From NCBI GenBank assembly GCA_026709535.1, contig JAPOST010000034.1, forward strand, positions 1-64,000: a stretch of 64,000 bases of DNA. Reading direction: 5' to 3'. The DNA comes from Rhodospirillaceae bacterium. Its GTDB lineage: Bacteria; Pseudomonadota; Alphaproteobacteria; Bin65. Positions 9,448 to 17,081 of this stretch are shown here, piece after piece (within the stretch, counting starts at the first letter, position 1; each line of letters opens with the position of its first letter). The notes under the pieces are model-generated. The model searched no databases. It was not told the origin of the DNA and saw only the letters and a program-made list of their open reading frames with translations. The position numbers and the translations under genes were made by a program.

Positions 9448-10833
9448 ATGTTTTACCGCGAAGCCGGACAGTTCTACACGACCTATGCCAAAGATCAGGG
9501 TATTTTCCAGCTCAAGCAGGACAAATATGGCCTGTGGGGGCTCCTGTTCTTTGCTTTCCTGGTCGTGCCGATCGGCCTGTATCTGCTGGTACAGGGCGGT
9601 GTTATGGCCGGCACTACCAAAGACTATCTGTATAACTCGATCCTGTTACTGTTGCTGGTCAACTGCATGGCCGCGATGGGATTGAACATCCTTACCGGTT
9701 ATTGCGGGCAGATATCCCTGGGCACGGCCGCATTCATGGGCGTTGGCGCCTTTACGGCCTACAAGTTCTCGACCGGCATGAATTATCGCGTCCAGAAAGA
9801 GGACAATGCTGGAGAACTGGTATCGACGCTGGTGCCGATTCTGCCGCAGATCGACAATCCCATTGCCCTGATCCTGTTGGCGGGCGCCGTGACGGCGATT
9901 GTCGGCGTGCTGTTCGGTCTGCCCAGTTTGCGAATCAAGGGATTCTACTTGGCGGTCGCGACGCTTGCCGCACAATTCTTCCTTGTCTGGTGCTTTTCGC
10001 GGGTCGAATGGCTGTACGACTACACGTCGTCCTCTACCATTCAGATTCCGTTACTCAAGGTCTTGAGCTTTATCGAGACCGGCACGATCACCTTCGGCAT
10101 GCCGGACGGGTCAACGAAAGCAGTTTCGGTTTCCGGCTTCCTTGTGGCTGGATCGGAAACACTGAAAGTCCCGGACGGTGCCAAGACCATTGTCAGCGCA
10201 TCCGGGTTCATCCTGACGGATTTCAGCAAGGCGCTGTCCAGTCCCGACGCCTCAAGGGCCGTCACCGGAGAAACGTTCCGCATCTATCCGGTTCCGGAAA
10301 CGAAATATATCTTCAGCCTGGCAATCGTGGTGGTGTTCGCCTTCATCATGAAAAACCTGGTGCGCGGACGAATCGGTCGCGCCTGGATGGCCATCCGCGA
10401 CATGGATATCGCCGCGCAGTTGATCGGCATCCGACCGCTGGCGACAAAACTCCTGGCCTTTGCCGTCAGTTCGTTCTTCTGCGGCGTCGCCGGGGCGATG
10501 TTGCTGATCTTTTACCTCGGCGCGCTGGAAGGGGCAGAAGCGTTCAATATCAACGAGTCCTTTTCCATCCTGTTCATGGTGATCATCGGAGGCTTGGGCA
10601 GCATCACCGGCTCGTTCCTGGGCGCAGCCTTCATCACGCTCACCCCCATCATTCTTATCAACGTGCAGCCGGCGATCAGCGACGTCTTCCAGGACAAGGC
10701 GCTGGTAGAGCATATCCAGTTCATGGTGTTCGGCGCCCTGATCATCCTCTTCCTCATCATGGAGCCGCTGGGCTTGAGCAGATTGTGGCAGATCGCCAAG
10801 GAGAAACTGAGACAATGGCCGTTTCCCTACTAG
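9448..10833 (+). CDS. livM: Liv-type ABC transporter permease (LivM family) with repeat-bearing loop
   Basis: This 461-residue permease starts at the ATG at 9448, four bases after the LivH stop. Family marks are GLNILTGYCGQISLGTAAFM, FGLPSLRIKGFYLAVATLAA, the coupling segment GRIGRAWMAIRDMDIAAQLI and GGLGSITGSFLGAAFI. Usual LivM proteins are about 320-430 residues; this one is longer mainly because of an insertion at about residues 205-285, between the LRIKGFYLAV helix region and the helix starting near TKYIFSLAIV. The insertion is probably extracytoplasmic and consists of three related units of about 23-24 residues. It forms the membrane channel with LivH and receives substrate from the binding protein encoded at 11006. 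Confidence 0.92.
   Translation: MFYREAGQFYTTYAKDQGIFQLKQDKYGLWGLLFFAFLVVPIGLYLLVQGGVMAGTTKDYLYNSILLLLLVNCMAAMGLNILTGYCGQISLGTAAFMGVGAFTAYKFSTGMNYRVQKEDNAGELVSTLVPILPQIDNPIALILLAGAVTAIVGVLFGLPSLRIKGFYLAVATLAAQFFLVWCFSRVEWLYDYTSSSTIQIPLLKVLSFIETGTITFGMPDGSTKAVSVSGFLVAGSETLKVPDGAKTIVSASGFILTDFSKALSSPDASRAVTGETFRIYPVPETKYIFSLAIVVVFAFIMKNLVRGRIGRAWMAIRDMDIAAQLIGIRPLATKLLAFAVSSFFCGVAGAMLLIFYLGALEGAEAFNINESFSILFMVIIGGLGSITGSFLGAAFITLTPIILINVQPAISDVFQDKALVEHIQFMVFGALIILFLIMEPLGLSRLWQIAKEKLRQWPFPY
10099..10290 (+). repeat. Three-fold degenerate repeat inside livM
   Basis: Within the LivM insertion the units begin MPDGSTKAVSVSGFLV (residue 218), VPDGAKTIVSASGFIL (residue 241) and SPDASRAVTGETFRIY (residue 265), spaced 23 and 24 residues apart. 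The first two units are clearly related; the third is weaker. Each has a x-P-D-(G/A) turn followed by an alternating small/hydrophobic strand, like a beta-repeat. The relationship was seen by eye. Confidence 0.6.
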
Positions 10834-11005
10834 CCGTCGCGAAGAGGCGGCGGAAAGGACGGCTGTCGTGGGCCGCAGGCTGCGGTCTTTGCCTGGGCTG
10901 AAAGCACATGCTAAGGTTCCGGCAACCTGCAGGTCATGGAGGCCTGTACGGATACCACCCACTCACCCCTGCCAGGGGTAAACCAGATCCAGGGAGGATA
11001 ATGGC

Positions 11006-12316
11006 ATGAGGCTGAAAGGGCTCACTTTGGGATTGGCTGCTGCCGTTGCCGCGACCGGCATCACGGCCCCAGCCGTCCAGGCGGAGGAGACGCAGTTCTT
11101 CCCGTTCTTCACCTATCGCACCGGTCCATACGCGCCGAACGGCATCCCGTCAGCCAACGGCATGGTCGACTACATGAATTACGTCAACCTGAAATGGGCG
11201 GGCGTCGGGGGTGTCAAGCTGGTTTGGGAAGAATGCGAAACCGGCTACAACACCAAGAAAGGCGTTGAGTGCTACGAACGTACCAAAGGCAAGGGCACGA
11301 CGGTCGTGTTCCCCTATTCAACGGGAATTACCTACAAGCTGATCCCTAACGCAGCGAGAGACAAGATTTCCATCCTGACGGTAGGGTATGGCCGTACGGA
11401 CGCCTCCGATGGCCGCGTGTTTCCGTGGACCTTCACCACGCCGACAACGTACTGGTCGCAGGCTTCGGCCTTCATCAAGTATATCGGCGCACAAGAAGGC
11501 GGCATGGACAAGCTGAAGGGCAAGAAGATTGCCCTGATCTACCACAATAGCGCCTATGGCAAGGAGCCGATCCGGACTCTGAACCTGCTGGAACGCAAGT
11601 TCGGCTACAAGCTGACAACGCTGGCGGTAAACCATCCCGGCCAGGAGCAAAAGGCTACATGGCTGCAGATCCGCCGTGATCGCCCGGATTGGATACTGCT
11701 GTGGGGTTGGGGAGTCATGAATCAGGTCTCCATCAAGGAGGCAACCAATATCGGCTTCAAGATGGATCGCATGATCGGTGTCTGGTGGTCCGGCGCCGAG
11801 CAGGACGTGGTGCCGACCGGTGATGCCGCGAAGGGCTACAAGGCTGGCACCTTCCATGCAGCTGGCCGTGATTTCCCGTTGTTCAAGGACATCAAGAAGG
11901 TGGTCTACGATGCTGGCAAGGGTCTGCCGGGCGGCGAGAAGTTCATCGGTCAGGTGTTATGGAACCGAGGCGTCGTGAACTCGATCTTCGCAACGGAAGC
12001 CATGGCTACCGCGCAGAAGCAGTATGGCGTCAAGCGCGTAAACGGTGACCAGATGCGCTGGGGTCTCGAGAACCTCCACATCACTGCCGAACGTTGGGCA
12101 GAGTTGGGCTTGAAAGGCTTCATGCAACCGATCAAGAACACCTGCGCCGACCACGAAGGAAATGGCCCGGTGTTGATCCAACAGTGGGACGGCAAGAAGT
12201 GGAACATCGTCAGCGACTTCATTACGCCGATGCGTGAAGTGGTTCGTCCGTTGATCGAGAAGTCCGCGGCGGCCTACGCCAAGAAACAAGGTATCACGCC
12301 GCGCACCTGCTCGTAG
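11006..12316 (+). CDS. Liv-type periplasmic substrate-binding protein
   Basis: This 436-residue protein has a classical signal peptide (MRLKGLTLGLAAAVAATG, cut likely after AVQA near residue 26) and the two-lobed type I binding-protein fold of the LivJ/LivK superfamily. It captures the substrate in the periplasm for the LivHM-GF transporter. Segments such as KGKKIALIYHNSAYGKEPIR and LLWGWGVMNQVSIKEA are typical of the subgroup found in aromatic and fatty-acid clusters rather than of true leucine-binding proteins. A strong AGGGAGG site precedes the ATG. The 170-base gap before it contains a 7-bp inverted repeat (10832-10838 with 858-864) that may modulate expression of the abundant binding protein relative to the membrane genes. 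Confidence 0.92.
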   Translation: MRLKGLTLGLAAAVAATGITAPAVQAEETQFFPFFTYRTGPYAPNGIPSANGMVDYMNYVNLKWAGVGGVKLVWEECETGYNTKKGVECYERTKGKGTTVVFPYSTGITYKLIPNAARDKISILTVGYGRTDASDGRVFPWTFTTPTTYWSQASAFIKYIGAQEGGMDKLKGKKIALIYHNSAYGKEPIRTLNLLERKFGYKLTTLAVNHPGQEQKATWLQIRRDRPDWILLWGWGVMNQVSIKEATNIGFKMDRMIGVWWSGAEQDVVPTGDAAKGYKAGTFHAAGRDFPLFKDIKKVVYDAGKGLPGGEKFIGQVLWNRGVVNSIFATEAMATAQKQYGVKRVNGDQMRWGLENLHITAERWAELGLKGFMQPIKNTCADHEGNGPVLIQQWDGKKWNIVSDFITPMREVVRPLIEKSAAAYAKKQGITPRTCS

Positions 12317-12365
12317 ACGAGACAGGTACGCACGCTGAAAGGCGTGTAACCCAAGGAGACCCGCC

Positions 12366-13202
12366 GTGAGTGAAGCTACCAATGGCGCCAACGGCCCGGC
12401 AGAAGCGCTGCTGAGCGTCAACAACATCGAGGTGATCTACGACCACGTGATCCTCGTGTTGAAGGGAGTTTCTCTCGAGGTTCCCAAGGGGGGCATCGTG
12501 GCCCTCCTTGGGGCCAACGGCGCGGGCAAGACCACTACCCTGAAGTCGATTTCCAACCTCCTTGGCGCCGAGCGGGGCGACGTGACCAAGGGGTCCATCA
12601 CCTATGACGGGATCGAGGTTCAGAGTCTGGACCCGAACGAGCTTGTGAAACGGGGCGTCATCCAGGTCATGGAAGGTCGGCACTGTTTCCCCCACCTGAC
12701 GGTGGAAGAAAATCTGCAGACCGGCGCGTATACCCGCCGTGATGGGAATGCCGCTATCCGCCAGTCACTGGCGATGGTCTATCAATACTTCCCGCGCCTC
12801 AAAGAACGCCGTACGTCGTTGGCGGGGTACATTTCCGGTGGCGAACAACAGATGTGCGCCATCGGCCGGGCGTTGATGTCGAATCCCTCGACCATGCTGC
12901 TGGATGAACCATCCATGGGGCTGGCCCCGCAACTCGTCGAAGAAATTTTCGAGATCGTCAAAGAGCTCAATGTCCGGGAAGGGGTGAGCATTCTGCTCGC
13001 CGAGCAAAATACAAATATCGCCCTGCGCTACGCCAATTACGGCTACATTCTGGAAAGTGGCCGCGTGGTGATGGACGGAGACGCCAAGGACCTTGCGGAA
13101 AACGAGGACGTGAAGGAATTCTACCTTGGCGTATCCGGTGAAGGTCGGAAGTCGTTCCGGGACGTGAAACACTACAAACGCCGAAAACGTTGGCTGGCCT
13201 AG
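12366..13202 (+). CDS. livF: Liv-type ABC transporter ATPase (LivF family)
   Basis: This 278-residue second ATPase subunit of the importer starts at a GTG at 12366, placed seven bases after AAGGAGA. Walker A is GANGAGKTT, the Q-loop region reads VIQVMEGRHCFPHLTVEENL (the LivF-type E-G-R), the signature is YISGGEQQMCAIGRAL and Walker B is TMLLDEPSMGLAP. The C-terminus carries about 30 extra residues rich in Arg and Lys (from about EGRKSFRDVKHYKRRKRW) compared with canonical LivF of about 235 residues; such tails are seen in this transporter subgroup. A strong terminator follows 41 bases after the stop. Confidence 0.93.
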   Translation: MSEATNGANGPAEALLSVNNIEVIYDHVILVLKGVSLEVPKGGIVALLGANGAGKTTTLKSISNLLGAERGDVTKGSITYDGIEVQSLDPNELVKRGVIQVMEGRHCFPHLTVEENLQTGAYTRRDGNAAIRQSLAMVYQYFPRLKERRTSLAGYISGGEQQMCAIGRALMSNPSTMLLDEPSMGLAPQLVEEIFEIVKELNVREGVSILLAEQNTNIALRYANYGYILESGRVVMDGDAKDLAENEDVKEFYLGVSGEGRKSFRDVKHYKRRKRWLA

Positions 13203-13243
13203 CGGCCGGAGCAGATTGCCGACGTGCCAAAGGGAATTCGGGG

Positions 13244-13272
13244 CCGTCACCCTCTATCGGGTGGCGGTTTTT
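13244..13272 (+). terminator. Rho-independent terminator between livF and the downstream ligase
   Basis: CCGTCACCC at 13244-13252 pairs with GGGTGGCGG at 13259-13267 (nine pairs, one of them G-T) around a six-base loop, followed by five T. It ends only 17 bases before the ATG of the next gene and overlaps almost to its ribosome-binding site. It can therefore end the transporter transcript or act as an attenuator that lets part of transcription into the ligase gene. Confidence 0.8.
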
Positions 13273-13289
13273 CAGTCAGGGGGAGGATA

Positions 13290-14531
13290 ATGGCAGAAGA
13301 TCACTATGATGACTTGGAAATTCGGTCCCCTGATGCGCGCGAGGCCGATCTCATGGCGGCGCTCGTCAAACAGATAGCGCACGCAAAGACGCATTCAGAC
13401 TGGTATGCCAGGACCCTGGCAGACATCGATCCAAGGGAAATTACCAACCGGCAAGCCTTGGCCGCCTTGCCGGTAACCCGCAAATCCAGCCTCATCGAGG
13501 CCCAACGCTCGGCACCGCCTCTGGCCGGCTTGAATGCGACAGATGTTGGTGATTTGGCGTTGGTCTTTACGTCGCCGGGGCCGATCTTTGAAGCCATGGG
13601 CGACCGTAAAGACTACTACAGCGGCGCCCGATCGGTGTACGCCGCCGGCTTGCGCAAGAGTGATATCGTTCATAATTCCTTCTCCTACCACCTCACGCCC
13701 GGCGCCTGGATTTTCCACTCTGCGGCGCGGACGGTAGGCTGCCCCGTGATCCCTGCTGGTATCGGCAACTCTGAGCAACAGGCTCAAGTGATGGCCCATT
13801 TCAAGCCGAAGGGCCATGCCGGAACTCCTGATTACCTGAAGACCCTGCTGGAAAAGGGTGACGAACTTGGGCTTGACCTGACCTCGGTGAAGAGCGCCGT
13901 CGTAGGCGCCGGCCCCCTGTTTCCGCCATTGCGGGACTGGTATGCTGCACGTGGCATTCAGGTCTTCAATACCTTCGGGACGGCCGAATTGGGCATTGTC
14001 GCTTACGAGACGACTGCGCAGAATGGAATGGTGATCGTCGAAGACAAAATCGTCGAGATTCTGGTACCCGGCACATCGGAACCGGTGAAGAATATCGGCG
14101 ACGTTGGCGAATTGGTTGTCACGTTGCTGTCGCCGGAGGTTCCTCTGATCCGGTTTGCGACCGGAGACCTGACAGCGTTGACGGACAAGGCCAGCCCCTG
14201 CGGGCGTACCAATTACCGAATGCTCGGCTGGATGGGTCGTGCCGACCAAACGACCAAGATTCGCGGCATGTTCGTGCATCCGCAGCAGATAGCCGATGTC
14301 ATCAAGCGCCATCCGGCGATCTTGAAAGCACGGCTGGTGGTCGATGCCGTGGACGGCAAGGATGTGCCAACCCTGCGTGTCGAAAGCACAACCTCCGATC
14401 ACTCGTTCGAAAACGCGATTGCCGAAACATTCCAGACCGTCTGCAAGGTGCGCAGCGCTATTGAGTTCGTCGATGCGGGATCCCTGCCAAACGACGGCAA
14501 GATAATCGATGACATCCGTGTCCACGAATAA
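13290..14531 (+). CDS. Phenylacetate-CoA-ligase-like AMP-binding enzyme
   Basis: This 413-residue member of the adenylate-forming superfamily resembles phenylacetate-CoA ligase (PaaK). It has SDWYARTL near the N-terminus, ALVFTSPGPIFEA in place of the canonical Ser/Thr/Gly-rich phosphate loop, NTFGTAELGIVAYE, EVPLIRFATGDLTAL and a short C-terminal domain with RMLGWMGRADQTTKIRGMFVHP. The TSSGTTG-type loop is replaced by FTSPGPIF, a variant seen in PaaK-like proteins next to Liv transporters. Whether it still binds ATP in the normal way is not clear. The ATG at 13290 has AGGGGGAGG eight bases before it. Likely role: CoA activation of an aromatic acid taken up by the transporter. Confidence 0.85.
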   Translation: MAEDHYDDLEIRSPDAREADLMAALVKQIAHAKTHSDWYARTLADIDPREITNRQALAALPVTRKSSLIEAQRSAPPLAGLNATDVGDLALVFTSPGPIFEAMGDRKDYYSGARSVYAAGLRKSDIVHNSFSYHLTPGAWIFHSAARTVGCPVIPAGIGNSEQQAQVMAHFKPKGHAGTPDYLKTLLEKGDELGLDLTSVKSAVVGAGPLFPPLRDWYAARGIQVFNTFGTAELGIVAYETTAQNGMVIVEDKIVEILVPGTSEPVKNIGDVGELVVTLLSPEVPLIRFATGDLTALTDKASPCGRTNYRMLGWMGRADQTTKIRGMFVHPQQIADVIKRHPAILKARLVVDAVDGKDVPTLRVESTTSDHSFENAIAETFQTVCKVRSAIEFVDAGSLPNDGKIIDDIRVHE

Positions 14532-14549
14532 CGGCGAGCCCATTCGTGG
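14522..14549 (+). terminator. 8-bp hairpin at the end of the ligase gene
   Basis: CCACGAAT at 14522-14529 is complementary to ATTCGTGG at 14542-14549 with a 12-base loop, overlapping the stop codon of the ligase gene. No T run follows, so its role as a terminator is uncertain. Confidence 0.35.
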
Positions 14550-14740
14550 TGCAACAGACCGTTATCGGAGTACAGGTGACGAATTTATCATGATCGAAGC
14601 GCGGCCAAAACAACAAGACGATCATCGACTTGGCGAACTCTGACGGAACGCTCGACGCCCGCAGTCCGCCCACCACAGAAATCGGCACATATGCATCACT
14701 CGAATCCTTCTTGGATAACGCGTCCGAAACAACCTCCGAT

Positions 14741-14905
14741 TCAGAACTCAATAATATCCTCGACGGCGATGGTCCGGAGCACACGCCGGGCGATGAAAAT
14801 CCCTATGGTGGACATACTAGGGTATCGGGTCTCGATCATGGTCTGAGCCGCATTGAAACGAGCACCGGCCGTGATCAGGTCGTCGAATGACGCCACTGCT
14901 TTCGG
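14741..14905 (-). pseudogene. Remnant of a phosphoribosyltransferase-type gene (3' end)
   Basis: Read on the minus strand, an open frame ends at 14741 with stop TGA. It contains ASFDDLITAGARF followed by NAAQTMIETRYPSM and IGIFIARRV. This matches the pattern of a phosphoribosyltransferase PRPP-binding loop (two acidic residues, then a T-[TS/A]-G-A turn, then a helix and a hydrophobic strand). Only about 55 codons are recognisable and no start or N-terminal domain is found. The first 50 bases upstream stay open but do not align by eye to anything. I infer a decayed gene end rather than a functional small protein. Confidence 0.4.
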
Positions 14906-15008
14906 CGTCGCCGCGCGGCATTGAAGCCGTGCGCGAGGAAGTTGCCAGGCACATCGCGGAAGGCGCTGTCGCCATGTCAGGGACCGGAGGCGGCTCGTGC
15001 AGGTGAAC

Positions 15009-15233
15009 TCAAACCTGGAGAAGAGGTCCCCTGAGCGGCGCAGTGCAGTTTTGGCCCGCTGGTTCCATCAAGCGACTGAGTGTGGCGTCCTGAACCTCAC
15101 GGTCGAGATCGAGGTATTCGTTCAAATCGTTGCAAAGTCTCTCGGCACCGCCAAGGGCGCCCTGGGATTTCCATATGCTTTCGTCATCACAGACCTCACT
15201 CGGCCATTCTGCGGATCTTGGCGGACAGAATTG
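15009..15233 (-). other. Open frame with helical character, no start; probable gene remnant
   Basis: On the minus strand about 75 codons are open and end at 15009. They contain GGAERLCNDLNEYLDLDREV and QDATLSRLMEPAGQN, which reads like a real helical protein rather than antisense noise. There is no plausible start codon with a ribosome-binding site. It lies between the phosphoribosyltransferase remnant and gmk, so the whole 14532-15270 interval looks like decayed coding DNA. I do not recognise the family. Confidence 0.25.
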
Positions 15234-15270
15234 TCAATCGTCTCTGTCATACAGCCGAGAGCCACGCGCT

Positions 15271-15939
15271 TCACGGGCCGACGCGTAATCCTTCCACAAA
15301 GCCGCGCAATCCCACATGCCGCGCCAGCTTCAGTCGCTCAGCCGTCAGGATGGCGCGCGCCTCGGCAACGCTTTGCCGGATATCACGATTGACAATGATG
15401 TAGTCGTATTCCCGGAAATGGCTCATTTCGTCAGCGGCCTTTGCCATCCGCCCGCGTACGGTCTTGTCGCTATCCTGGGCTCGGGCGCGCAGACGCCGCT
15501 CCAGTTCCTCTGTCGAGGGTGGCAAGATAAATATCGAGGCCAGGTCGTCGCCCGCCGACTCGGCAAGTTGCTGGGTGCCCTGCCAGTCGATATCGAACAG
15601 AACGTCGCGTCCGGCAGATAACGCCATATTTACTCCTTCACGCGGCGTGCCGTAGCCGTTGCCAAAGACCTCCGCATGTTCAAGCAGTTCGCCCGCTGTC
15701 ACCATCTCGTTGAATCGCGCCCGGTCGACAAAAAAATAATCGATGCCATCGCGCTCCCCGGCCCTCGGCGGGCGCGTCGTCACCGATACCGAGATGGTGA
15801 GATTGGGGTCGCCCTTCAGCAACGCGCGCGAGATGGTGGTCTTTCCCGCGCCGCTGGGTGACGATAACACCAGCATAAGGCCGCGCCGCGCGATATTCTT
15901 GCCGATGTGCGCGCCCAATGCCGCCCGACTACTCGACAT
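15271..15939 (-). CDS. gmk: Guanylate kinase
   Basis: This 222-residue enzyme phosphorylates GMP to GDP with ATP in the cytoplasm, an essential step in GTP and dGTP supply. The P-loop is LSSPSGAGKTT, the GMP-binding residues are in SVTTRPPRAGERDGIDYFFV, and VLFDIDWQGTQQL and RLRARAQDSDKTVRGRM are conserved. It has a 15-20 residue N-terminal extension before the P-loop, usual in Alphaproteobacteria. The start overlaps the end of yicC by 11 bases; the yicC-gmk order is common in bacteria. Confidence 0.96.
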   Translation of the reverse strand: MSSSRAALGAHIGKNIARRGLMLVLSSPSGAGKTTISRALLKGDPNLTISVSVTTRPPRAGERDGIDYFFVDRARFNEMVTAGELLEHAEVFGNGYGTPREGVNMALSAGRDVLFDIDWQGTQQLAESAGDDLASIFILPPSTEELERRLRARAQDSDKTVRGRMAKAADEMSHFREYDYIIVNRDIRQSVAEARAILTAERLKLARHVGLRGFVEGLRVGP

Positions 15940-16816
15940 TCTGGACCTGCTCCCGAAATTGTTCGATCGTTGCCTTCAAATCGAGTCCGATCCTGGTTAG
16001 CGCAATGTTGCTGGCTTTGGAGCAGATCGTATTGACTTCCCGGTTGAACTCCTGGCACAGGAAATCCAGCTTTCGCCCCACGACGCCGCCTGTATCGAGC
16101 AAAGCCGTCGCCGCTACCACGTGGCTTCGCAACCGCTCGATCTCCTCGCGTACATCGGCCTTCAAGGCCAGAAGGGCAGCCTCTTGCGTCAGGCGATCTT
16201 CGCTGACTCCGATCCGCGCTTCCATTAATTCGGCCACCTGTTTCGCCAGACGCTCACGCAAGTGGGCGGGTTGAGTTTCTGCCGTCTCGGCCGCCGCTTC
16301 AGTCAGACGGCCTATCTTGCGCAACTGGTCATATAGAATATTGAGCAGGCGGGCACCCTCTTCTCGTCGGTTGCCCGCCAGTTGCTCCAAGGCTTTCGAC
16401 AGATCAAGCAGGATGGCTTGCTGGCGGGCATCTGCAGTTGCCGGATCCTCTTTCTTTTCAATGGCTTCCGCGATTCCGCGCAGGTTCAGCAAGGCATCAA
16501 GGCGTAACGGCGCCGAATCGATCCTCTCGCCCAAATCGCGTTGCAGGGCCAGCAATTGCTCCAATGCTGTTTCATTGATTTTCAAATCAACCTGCTGGCT
16601 GCCGCGTTCGATCTGCAGGTTGAGCGAGACGGCTCCCCGGGTGAACGCCTTGCTGATGGCGTCGCGGGCGGCCGCATCAAAAGCGTCGTGGCCAGACGGC
16701 ACTCGGCACCGGATATCCAATCCTCTGCTGTTCACGCTGCGGACTTCCCAAAACCAGCAGATGCCATCCTGTGCCCCTTCGGCCCGAGCGTAGCCTGTCA
16801 TACTGGAAATAGTCAT
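15929..16816 (-). CDS. yicC: YicC family endoribonuclease-like stress protein
   Basis: This 295-residue protein starts MTISSMTGYARAEG at 16816, the standard YicC opening, so the longer open frame to 16984 is not used. The C-terminus is the conserved DUF1732 region (LDTGGVVGRKLDFLCQEFN, then ICSKASNIALTRIGLDLKATI). Family members are metal-dependent endoribonucleases involved in RNA turnover and stationary-phase survival. It forms an operon with gmk, overlapping it by 11 bases. Confidence 0.95.
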   Translation of the reverse strand: MTISSMTGYARAEGAQDGICWFWEVRSVNSRGLDIRCRVPSGHDAFDAAARDAISKAFTRGAVSLNLQIERGSQQVDLKINETALEQLLALQRDLGERIDSAPLRLDALLNLRGIAEAIEKKEDPATADARQQAILLDLSKALEQLAGNRREEGARLLNILYDQLRKIGRLTEAAAETAETQPAHLRERLAKQVAELMEARIGVSEDRLTQEAALLALKADVREEIERLRSHVVAATALLDTGGVVGRKLDFLCQEFNREVNTICSKASNIALTRIGLDLKATIEQFREQVQNVE

Positions 16817-17081
16817 CCCGGCGTGCTTTCTCGTATCGTCGGCAGCGTTGAGCAGACTACAATGGTCTCGATTCAAACCAACAAGAAATCGGCAGCCGGC
16901 AGGCTGACCGACCTTGATGTCGATTTGGCGATATACCAATCCGCCTCCTGCCGGGAGACGAGCGCAACAGCTGCCTCCGATCAACCGCTTTTCACGGTCA
17001 CGGACGCTGGAACATGCCTCTTGAGTCCAGCAAGCATTCCCGCTTCGGGATTGTCAGGCGAGACAGGGCAGGTTTCCTGCA

